NCBI GenBank assembly: GCA_017614185.1
Contig: JAGACI010000002.1
Location: forward strand, 1-19,787
Direction of reading: 5' to 3'
DNA: 19,787 nucleotides
Source: Lachnospiraceae bacterium
GTDB taxonomy: Bacteria > Bacillota_A > Clostridia > Lachnospirales > Lachnospiraceae
Made by a program: the position numbers and the translations under genes. The notes beneath the pieces were generated by a model, which was not told where the DNA came from, made no database searches, and was given only the letters and a program-made list of their open reading frames with translations. Shown piece by piece: positions 13,400 through 19,787 of the stretch; positions within the stretch are counted from its first letter, which is position 1; every line of letters starts with the position of its first letter.

Positions 13400-15877
13400 T
13401 TGAAGAAGAACACTATTCAGAAATTCGACAAAGACCTTTTTAAACGCAGTGTACTCTACAATGTCAAAACTCTGTACCGTAAGACCTTAGAGGAAGCTAC
13501 GGATCAGCAGATTTTCCAGGCAGTGTCCTACGCTATAAAAGATGCGGTAGTCGATCACTGGCTCACAACCCAGAAAGAATATGAGAAAGAGGATCCCAAG
13601 ACACTCTACTATTTATCCATGGAGTTTCTTATGGGACGTGCCCTCGGAAACAACATTATAAATTTGAAGGCCTATAAGCCCGTGAAGGAAGCTCTTGAAG
13701 AACTGGGACTTAACCTTGATGTGGTTGAAGATCAGGAGCCCGATGCAGCCCTTGGAAACGGCGGTCTTGGAAGACTTGCGGCATGTTTCCTTGATTCCCT
13801 GGCAACCTTAGGCTACAACGCATACGGCTGCGGTATCAGATACAGATACGGAATGTTTAAACAGGAAATCCGTGACGGCTACCAGGTGGAGGTTCCCGAC
13901 AACTGGCTTGTTAACGGAAATCCCTTCGAACTTAGAAGACCCGAGTACACCAAGATTGTTAAATTTGGCGGCTACGTCAACGTATATATGGACGAGAAAG
14001 GCAGAAACAATTTCGTCCAGGAAGATTATCAGTCAGTTAAGGCCATTCCCTACGACCTTCCCGTTGTGGGCTATGGAAACGGTATCGTAAACACCTTAAG
14101 AATATGGGACGCAGAGCCCGTTGAGTGCTTCAAGCTTGAGTCCTTCGACAAGGGTGATTACCAGAGAGCCGTTGAGCAGGAAAACCTGGCAAGAAACATC
14201 TGCGAGGTCCTCTACCCCAACGACAACCACTATGCCGGCAAGGAATTAAGACTTAAACAGCAGTACTTCTTCATTTCCGCCTCCGTTCAGGAAGCAGTCG
14301 AGAAGTACTTAAGAACACACGACGACCTTCACAAGTTCCACGAGAAGGTTGTGTTCCAGCTTAACGATACACATCCCACAGTGGCTATTGCAGAGCTCAT
14401 GAGAATCCTCATGGATGAGCATTATTTCACATGGGAGGAAGCATGGGAAGTTACTTCAAAGACCTGTGCTTACACCAACCACACAATCATGTCGGAGGCT
14501 CTGGAGAAATGGCCCATTGAGCTTTTCTCAAGACTTCTTCCCAGAATCTATCAGATTATCGAGGAGATCAACTCCAGATTTATCCGTCAGATTCATGACA
14601 AATACGACAATACCGGCGTGAACGTCGACGAGAAAATCCGTAAGATGGATATCATCTACGACGGCCAGGTTAAGATGGCTCACCTTGCAATCGTAACCGG
14701 TTTCTCCGTAAACGGCGTTGCAAGACTTCACACCGAGATTCTTAAAAACCAGGAACTTAGGGACTTCTACGAGATGTATCCCGACAAGTTCAACAATAAG
14801 ACAAACGGTATCACCCAGCGTCGTTTCCTCCTTCACGGCAATCCCCTTCTTGCGGATTTCGTAACAGGAAAGATCGGCGACGACTGGATTACAGATTTAC
14901 CTCAGATTTCCAAACTGAAAGTTTATGCAGACGATGCTAAGGCTCAGCAGGAGTTTATGAACATCAAGTACAAGAACAAGGTTCGTCTGGCTGAGTACAT
15001 CGCAGAGCATAACGGCATCGAGGTTGATCCCAGATCAATTTTTGACGTGCAGGTTAAGAGACTTCACGAGTACAAGAGACAGCTCTTAAACATCCTTCAC
15101 GTAATCTATCTTTACAACAACCTTAAAGAGCATCCCGAGATGGACTTTACCCCTCGTACATTTATTTTCGGGGCAAAAGCAGCAGCGGGCTACGCAACAG
15201 CAAAACTCACCATTAAACTCATTAATTCCGTTGCAGATGTGGTCAACAATGACCCCGTAATCGACGGAAAGATTAAGGTTGTCTTCATCGAGGACTACAG
15301 GGTTTCAAACGCTGAGCTTATCTTTGCTGCAGCAGATATTTCAGAGCAGATTTCAACGGCATCTAAAGAGGCTTCCGGAACCGGTAACATGAAGTTCATG
15401 CTTAACGGCGCGGTTACCATCGGAACCATGGACGGTGCCAACGTTGAGATTGTTGAGGAAGTTGGAGAAGAAAACGCTTTTATCTTCGGATTATCATCGG
15501 AAGAGGTAATAAACTACGAGCAGCGCGGCGGCTACAACCCCAATGATATCTTCAATTCTGACCCGGATATCAGAAAGGTTCTTATGCAGCTTATTAACGG
15601 CACCTTTGCAGAGGGCGACCCGGATCTCTTCAGACCTCTTTACAACTCTCTTCTTAACACTCAGAACTCTTCAAGAGCCGACACTTACTTTATCCTTAAG
15701 GACTTCAAGTCCTACGCAGAGGCTCATAAGAAGATTGAGGAAGCATATAAGGACGAGAAGAGATGGGCCAAGATGGCAATGCTTAACGTGGCCAGTGCCG
15801 GCAAGTTTACTTCCGACAGAACTATCCAGGAGTATGTGGACGATATCTGGCATCTTGATAAGGTGACAGTTAAATAA
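13400..15877 (+). CDS. glgP: glycogen/alpha-glucan phosphorylase
   Basis: Cytoplasmic PLP-dependent glycosyltransferase (GT35), 825 residues, which cleaves alpha-1,4-glucan with phosphate to give glucose-1-phosphate. The signature EASGTGNMKFMLNGAVTIGT is present, with Lys665 as the predicted PLP Schiff-base lysine. Other conserved blocks are AALGNGGLGRLAACFLDS near residue 115, QLNDTHPTVAIAELMR, NKTNGITQRRFL, and VKRLHEYKRQLLN. Length is that of bacterial enzymes. The start codon is TTG at 13400: AAGGAGG lies 7 nt upstream and the next residues are KKNTIQKFDK. It has its own promoter. There is no terminator before the hydratase gene 25 nt downstream, so the two may be cotranscribed. Confidence 0.96.
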   Translation: MKKNTIQKFDKDLFKRSVLYNVKTLYRKTLEEATDQQIFQAVSYAIKDAVVDHWLTTQKEYEKEDPKTLYYLSMEFLMGRALGNNIINLKAYKPVKEALEELGLNLDVVEDQEPDAALGNGGLGRLAACFLDSLATLGYNAYGCGIRYRYGMFKQEIRDGYQVEVPDNWLVNGNPFELRRPEYTKIVKFGGYVNVYMDEKGRNNFVQEDYQSVKAIPYDLPVVGYGNGIVNTLRIWDAEPVECFKLESFDKGDYQRAVEQENLARNICEVLYPNDNHYAGKELRLKQQYFFISASVQEAVEKYLRTHDDLHKFHEKVVFQLNDTHPTVAIAELMRILMDEHYFTWEEAWEVTSKTCAYTNHTIMSEALEKWPIELFSRLLPRIYQIIEEINSRFIRQIHDKYDNTGVNVDEKIRKMDIIYDGQVKMAHLAIVTGFSVNGVARLHTEILKNQELRDFYEMYPDKFNNKTNGITQRRFLLHGNPLLADFVTGKIGDDWITDLPQISKLKVYADDAKAQQEFMNIKYKNKVRLAEYIAEHNGIEVDPRSIFDVQVKRLHEYKRQLLNILHVIYLYNNLKEHPEMDFTPRTFIFGAKAAAGYATAKLTIKLINSVADVVNNDPVIDGKIKVVFIEDYRVSNAELIFAAADISEQISTASKEASGTGNMKFMLNGAVTIGTMDGANVEIVEEVGEENAFIFGLSSEEVINYEQRGGYNPNDIFNSDPDIRKVLMQLINGTFAEGDPDLFRPLYNSLLNTQNSSRADTYFILKDFKSYAEAHKKIEEAYKDEKRWAKMAMLNVASAGKFTSDRTIQEYVDDIWHLDKVTVK

Positions 15878-15902
15878 TTAATTATAAAGGAAAAATATCA
15901 GC

Positions 15903-18167
15903 ATGATCGAATTAACAAAAGGCGGAGCTTACCTGGTTAAGGGTACCACCCTTATAGAGGAGAATTCAGGTGAAGCTTCAAGCTACAACAAGGAAGAAGC
16001 CTTAAAGGGCACCATGGCATATGGCATCCTTAAGGCACACAACACATCCGATAACATGGATAAGCTTAAGATTCGTTTCGACAAGCTTACATCCCATGAC
16101 ATCACGTTTGTAGGTATCATCCAGACAGCAAGAGCATCGGGCCTTGAGAAATTCCCCATGCCCTATGTTCTCACCAACTGCCATAACTCACTTTGCGCAG
16201 TAGGCGGAACCATCAACGAAGATGACCACATGTTTGGACTTACCTGTGCCAAAAGATACGGCGGAATCTACGTTCCTCCTCACCAGGCAGTAATCCACCA
16301 GTTTGCCCGTGAGATGCTTGCAGGCGGCGGCAGAATGATTCTTGGCTCCGACTCCCACACCCGTTACGGTGCTCTGGGTACCATGGCCATGGGTGAAGGC
16401 GGTCCCGAGCTTGTTAAGCAGCTTCTTAACCAGACCTACGACATCGACAGACCCGGCGTAGTTGCTGTTTACATGGAGGGTGAGCCCTCATTTGGCGTTG
16501 GACCTCAGGACGTGGCTCTTGCCATCATAGGTGCCGTATTTAAAAACGGCTACGTTAAGAACAAGGTAATGGAATTTGTGGGCCCCGGCGTCGCAAAGCT
16601 TTCCGCAGATTTCAGAATCGGCGTTGATGTAATGACCACCGAGACCACCTGTCTTTCATCCATCTGGCAGACAGATGCAGAGATTGAAGAGTTCTACGCG
16701 ATCCACAACAGACCCGAGGATTACAAGGAACTTAAGCCCGCTGACGTGGCTTACTATGACGGCGTAATCAAACTTGATCTTTCTAAGGTTAAGCCCATGA
16801 TTGCAATGCCTTTCCATCCCAGCAACACTTACACGATTGAGGAACTGAACGCTAACCTCGATGACATCTTAGCTGATGTTGAGGCAAAAGCGAAAGTATC
16901 TCTGGGAGAGAATGTAAACTTTACTTTAAGAGACAAGATTAAGAACGGAAAACTTTACGTAGACCAGGGTATCATCGCAGGATGTGCCGGCGGCGGATTT
17001 GAGAATATCTGTGCTGCGGCAGACATCATGGATGGCAAGTTCATAGGTTCAGACGGTTTTACCTTCAGTGTATATCCCGCATCAATGCCCATATACATGG
17101 AACTTATCAAGAATGGTTCCGCAGCGAAACTTATGGAGAGCGGAGCAGTGCTTAAGACAGCATTCTGCGGACCCTGCTTCGGTGCAGGCGATACACCTGC
17201 CAACAACGGCTTCTCCATCAGACATTCAACCCGTAACTTCCCTAACCGTGAGGGAAGTAAGCTTCAGAGCGGACAGATTGCATCCGTTGCACTTATGGAT
17301 GCAAGATCAATTGCCGCTACAGCAGCCAACAAAGGTTACCTTACTCCTGCAACAGAGTTTGACGGTACATTTGGAAAATACAAATATCACTTTGACACCA
17401 AGATTTATGAGAATCGTGTATTTGATTCAAAGGGTGTTGCGGATCCTAACCAGGAAATCCAGTTTGGTCCCAACATTAAGGACTGGCCCAAGATGTCACC
17501 CTTGCCCGAAAACCTCGTATTAAGAGTTGTTTCAGAGATTCACGATCCCGTAACCACAACTGATGAGCTCATTCCTTCAGGTGAGACATCAAGTTACAGA
17601 TCAAATCCTTTAGGCCTTGCAGAGTTTACACTCTCAAGAAAGGATCCCGAGTACGTAGGTCTTGCAAAGGATATGCAGAAGGCTCAGAAGGCAGTCGAAG
17701 AAGGCAATTGCGCCAAGGACGGAAAGCCTGATATCAAGCCCGTCATGGAAGCTATCAAGGCTGAATTCCCTGATATCTCCTGTAAGATTTGCGGATACGG
17801 CTCCACAATCTTTGCGGTTAAACCCGGCGACGGTTCCGCAAGAGAGCAGGCAGCCAGCTGCCAGAAGGTTCTTGGAGGTTGGGCTAACATCGCCAACGAG
17901 TATGCCACCAAGAGATATCGTTCAAACCTCATTAACTGGGGTATGCTTCCCTTCATCATCAAGGAGGGTGATCTTCCCTTCAAGAGACTTGACTACATCT
18001 TTATCCCTGAAATCAAGAAGGCGGTAGAGACCAAGGCTGAAGTCATCAAGGCATACACAGTTACAGACAAAGGACTTGTACCTTTCGACCTGACTCTCGG
18101 AAACCTTACAGATGAGGAGAGAGAGATTATCCTTAAGGGCTGCCTTATCAATTACAACAGAGTATAA
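15903..18167 (+). CDS. aconitase-family hydratase (YbhJ type)
   Basis: Iron-sulfur hydro-lyase of the aconitase superfamily, 754 residues, close to the length of the E. coli YbhJ family and shorter than AcnA or AcnB. The three cluster-binding cysteines are visible: Cys361 in IIAGCAGGG and Cys422/Cys425 in [12 protein letters not shown], with nearly the same numbering as mitochondrial aconitase. Other aconitase blocks include [22 protein letters not shown] and, in the C-terminal swivel domain, [27 protein letters not shown]. The reaction is probably hydration or dehydration of a tricarboxylate such as citrate/isocitrate, but YbhJ-type members are not well characterised. AAAGGA lies about 11 nt before the ATG. 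It follows glgP by 25 nt. The downstream sigma-28 gene is separately promoted. Confidence 0.92.
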   Translation: MIELTKGGAYLVKGTTLIEENSGEASSYNKEEALKGTMAYGILKAHNTSDNMDKLKIRFDKLTSHDITFVGIIQTARASGLEKFPMPYVLTNCHNSLCAVGGTINEDDHMFGLTCAKRYGGIYVPPHQAVIHQFAREMLAGGGRMILGSDSHTRYGALGTMAMGEGGPELVKQLLNQTYDIDRPGVVAVYMEGEPSFGVGPQDVALAIIGAVFKNGYVKNKVMEFVGPGVAKLSADFRIGVDVMTTETTCLSSIWQTDAEIEEFYAIHNRPEDYKELKPADVAYYDGVIKLDLSKVKPMIAMPFHPSNTYTIEELNANLDDILADVEAKAKVSLGENVNFTLRDKIKNGKLYVDQGIIAGCAGGGFENICAAADIMDGKFIGSDGFTFSVYPASMPIYMELIKNGSAAKLMESGAVLKTAFCGPCFGAGDTPANNGFSIRHSTRNFPNREGSKLQSGQIASVALMDARSIAATAANKGYLTPATEFDGTFGKYKYHFDTKIYENRVFDSKGVADPNQEIQFGPNIKDWPKMSPLPENLVLRVVSEIHDPVTTTDELIPSGETSSYRSNPLGLAEFTLSRKDPEYVGLAKDMQKAQKAVEEGNCAKDGKPDIKPVMEAIKAEFPDISCKICGYGSTIFAVKPGDGSAREQAASCQKVLGGWANIANEYATKRYRSNLINWGMLPFIIKEGDLPFKRLDYIFIPEIKKAVETKAEVIKAYTVTDKGLVPFDLTLGNLTDEEREIILKGCLINYNRV

Positions 18168-18184
18168 AAATTTTCATATAGGGG

Positions 18185-18211
18185 TTAACTTATTATCTGA
18201 CAAGCCGATAT
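18185..18211 (+). promoter_or_regulatory. sigma-28 (FliA/SigD) promoter of the 206-residue protein gene
   Basis: TTAACTTA (18185-18192), 11 bp, GCCGATAT (18204-18211). The -10 box matches 7 of 8 consensus positions and is identical to that at 10918-10925; the -35 box is weaker, 5 of 8. Spacing is exact. Initiation near 18218 gives a leader of about 50 nt. Confidence 0.7.
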
Positions 18212-18268
18212 ATAAGATACAGAAACGGATAACTATGCTCCACGGAGGGAGCGGAAAGAGAGGCAGAT

Positions 18269-18889
18269 ATGAGTGTAAACGGAATTACAAGTGCGGTGAA
18301 CAGCTACAGCACATATACTGCTGAAGCTAAGAAGGCACCGACTGCGAAATCCGAAGCAGCCGACACTACAGTTAAGGCTACAGAAGAAGCCGGCGTAGTT
18401 TACGAGCCTTCAGAAGAGACCGCAAAAGAAGCGGTTAAGACCAACAAGAACAAAATCGCTGATCCCGACCTTGTTGCGAAACTCCAGGCAGATGCTGATG
18501 CAAGAGTAGCTCAGTTTAAGGCACTGGTTGAACAGCTTATCTCCAAGCAGGCCAATACTTACGGAAACGCAAATGACATTTGGGCATTCTTGAGAGAAGG
18601 CAATTTCACAGTTGATCCTGCAACCAAGGCACAGGCAGAAGCTGATATCGCTGAGGATGGTTACTGGGGTGTTGAGCAGACATCAGACAGAATCATTGAT
18701 TTTGCAAAGGCTTTGGCCGGCGATGACCCCGAACAATTAAATAAGATGCTTGACGGCTTTAAGAAAGGTTTCAAACAGGCAGAGAAAACCTGGGGCGGAG
18801 AACTTCCCGAGATTTCCAAGAAGACCTATGATGCGGTTCTTAAGAAGTTCGACGATTTAATCAACGGAACCTCACAGGCTGAAGCATAA
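18269..18889 (+). CDS. uncharacterised protein under a flagellar-type promoter
   Basis: Acidic, Ala/Lys-rich protein of 206 residues without signal peptide or membrane segment. The N-terminal 65 residues (MSVNGITSAVNSYSTY, then low-complexity Ala/Lys/Glu) look disordered. A folded, helical C-terminal part follows, with WAFLREGNFTV, EDGYWGVEQTSDRIIDFAKAL, and KTWGGELPEISKKTYDAVLKKFDDL. The pattern resembles a protein family that I associate with motile Lachnospiraceae and other clostridia, but no function or name is known to me. AGAGAGG lies 6 nt before the ATG. The gene stands alone between a sigma-28 promoter and a strong terminator. The MSVNGIT-type start without an export signal is compatible with a flagellum-associated or flagellar-exported protein, as inference only. 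Confidence 0.85.
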   Translation: MSVNGITSAVNSYSTYTAEAKKAPTAKSEAADTTVKATEEAGVVYEPSEETAKEAVKTNKNKIADPDLVAKLQADADARVAQFKALVEQLISKQANTYGNANDIWAFLREGNFTVDPATKAQAEADIAEDGYWGVEQTSDRIIDFAKALAGDDPEQLNKMLDGFKKGFKQAEKTWGGELPEISKKTYDAVLKKFDDLINGTSQAEA

Positions 18890-18915
18890 AGCAAACAAAA
18901 CAATCACGATAGAAT

Positions 18916-18953
18916 AAGGCAACAGGCGAAGGACGCCCGTTGCCTTGTTTTTT
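18916..18953 (+). terminator. intrinsic terminator after the 206-residue protein gene
   Basis: AAGGCAAC-A-GGCG (18916-18928), AAGGA loop, CGCC-C-GTTGCCTT to 18946, then GTTTTTT. Stem of 8+4 bp with one mismatch. Its T run overlaps the -35 box of the ispE promoter. Confidence 0.9.
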
Positions 18954-18973
18954 GCCCCAAAATTGTATATAAT
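18945..18973 (+). promoter_or_regulatory. housekeeping promoter of ispE
   Basis: TTGTTT (18945-18950), 17-bp spacer, TATAAT (18968-18973); initiation near 18980. The -35 hexamer lies in the tail of the preceding terminator, so the two genes are tightly packed but independently transcribed. Confidence 0.75.
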
Positions 18974-18994
18974 TTAGTACAAAGATTGTATACA

Positions 18995-19016
18995 GGATGC
19001 AAGATACGAAGCATCC
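18995..19016 (+). promoter_or_regulatory. leader hairpin before ispE
   Basis: GGATGC (18995-19000), 10-nt loop, GCATCC (19011-19016), five bases before the AGGGGGAG ribosome binding site. It may position or stabilise the start of the mRNA; no T run, so not a terminator. Confidence 0.45.
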
Positions 19017-19037
19017 GAAAAGGGGGAGATACACCGA

Positions 19038-19787
19038 ATGGATATTATTAAACGCAAAGCCTACGCCAAGATTAATCTTTGTCTGGATGTTCTCGGTAAG
19101 AGACCCGACGGCTATCACGAGGTTTCAATGATCATGCAGACCATTGGTCTTAGCGATGATGTGACCTTAAGAAAGCAGGATGAGGGCATAAGCCTTTCAA
19201 TAAATGGGGCAGACCTTCCAACAGATGAAAGTAACCTTGCCTACAAGGCAGCAAAGTTAATGATAGACACCTATGATATCAAAGGTGGAGTAAAGATTTC
19301 CCTTAAGAAATCAATCCCCGTGGCTGCAGGACTTGCAGGGGGAAGCAGTGATGCCGCTGCAGTATTAATGGGCATGAACGAATTGTATGACCTTAAGAAA
19401 GATAAGGACGAACTTTGCACCCTTGGAGTAAAAATCGGTGCGGATGTACCTTATTGCATTAAGGGCGGCACCGCTTTGGCAGAGGGAATCGGCGAGAAAT
19501 TGACTCCCTTACCGGAAGCTCCCGGAGCCACAATTCTTATTGCAAAGCCCGATTTGAGCGTTTCAACCAAGGAGGTTTACACAGCCCTTAACGTATCTGA
19601 ATTAAAGGCTCATCCCGATGTGGACGGCATGACCAAAGCCATAGTTCGCCACGATTTGGACGGAGTAATCGAGAGAATGGGAAATGTTCTTGAGAATGTA
19701 ACCATCAAGAAATTCCCTGTAATAGATGACATTAAACAGTTGATGAAGGAACACGGTGCCGAGAACGCCCTTATGAGCGGCTCAGGC
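19038..19787 (+). CDS. ispE: 4-diphosphocytidyl-2-C-methyl-D-erythritol kinase, 3' end outside window
   Basis: GHMP-family kinase of the MEP isoprenoid pathway; it phosphorylates CDP-ME at the 2-hydroxyl using ATP. The 250 residues visible begin MDIIKRKAYAKINLCLDVLG, with the conserved Lys11, then RPDGYHEV. The ATP-binding glycine loop PVAAGLAGGSSDAAA lies at 94-108, and Asp136 in IGADVPY is the probable catalytic Asp. The third GHMP motif begins at ALMSGSG, where the window ends, so perhaps 35-45 residues are missing. AGGGGGAG lies about 10 nt before the ATG. It is transcribed from its own promoter directly after the preceding terminator. Confidence 0.95.
   Translation, partial: MDIIKRKAYAKINLCLDVLGKRPDGYHEVSMIMQTIGLSDDVTLRKQDEGISLSINGADLPTDESNLAYKAAKLMIDTYDIKGGVKISLKKSIPVAAGLAGGSSDAAAVLMGMNELYDLKKDKDELCTLGVKIGADVPYCIKGGTALAEGIGEKLTPLPEAPGATILIAKPDLSVSTKEVYTALNVSELKAHPDVDGMTKAIVRHDLDGVIERMGNVLENVTIKKFPVIDDIKQLMKEHGAENALMSGSG

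Noticed and set aside
18963..18993. Two TTGTATA direct repeats 23 bp apart before ispE, as a possible operator
   Set aside because: The first is part of the -35/-10 spacer and TATAAT region; in AT-rich leader DNA two 7-mers alone are weak evidence.

Overview
The window looks like chromosomal DNA from a flagellated member of the Lachnospiraceae (Butyrivibrio/Roseburia-like Firmicutes). This rests on protein style (long type-2-like IleRS, YbhJ-type aconitase-family hydratase, LytTR/AgrB signalling), strong Gram-positive ribosome binding sites, an Ile T-box, and two promoters that match the flagellar sigma-28 consensus. The genus is inferred, not proven.

Layout. (1) Positions 1-4260: a small GxSxxG esterase-like gene, then ileS. 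ileS is driven by a near-consensus housekeeping promoter that overlaps the upstream stop codon and is controlled by an Ile-specific T-box riboswitch (specifier AUC, T-box UGGU, terminator hairpin). ileS ends in an intrinsic terminator embedded in a pair of inverted REP-like palindromes. (2) Positions 4263-9584: a visibly AT-richer block with a complete agr-type quorum-sensing module in an unusual order: agrB, LytTR response regulator, GHKL histidine kinase, then a 51-codon agrD-like gene. agrD has its own promoter, with two direct repeats one 21-bp period apart (a LytTR-type operator), and its own terminator. Two further genes follow, a secreted protein with two PPC-like domains and a cytoplasmic protein of unknown function; they are probably expressed by read-through and are candidate quorum-sensing outputs. 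The block is bounded on both sides by near-identical REP/terminator sequence (4215-4262 and 9585-9633), so it may be a mobile or recombined island. (3) Positions 9678-11760: a divergent pair, a calcium-loop protein on the minus strand with a sigma-28 promoter and a leader hairpin, and plsC on the plus strand with a housekeeping promoter. (4) Positions 11785-13281: a minus-strand lipoprotein with the layout of family 9 glycoside hydrolases but apparently without the catalytic acids. (5) Positions 13400-18167: glycogen phosphorylase (TTG start) and a YbhJ-type aconitase-family protein, 25 nt apart. (6) Positions 18185-19787: a second sigma-28-promoted gene of unknown function, its terminator, then ispE, which runs off the window.

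How the parts fit: AgrD would be processed and exported by AgrB to a cyclic peptide, sensed by the kinase, and relayed to the LytTR regulator, which would act at the repeats upstream of agrD (positive feedback) and through read-through reach the secreted PPC protein and its partner. Independently, the two genes with sigma-28 promoters appear to belong to the late flagellar regulon although no flagellar structural gene is in view. The rest is housekeeping: translation, phospholipid synthesis, glycogen breakdown and isoprenoid synthesis.
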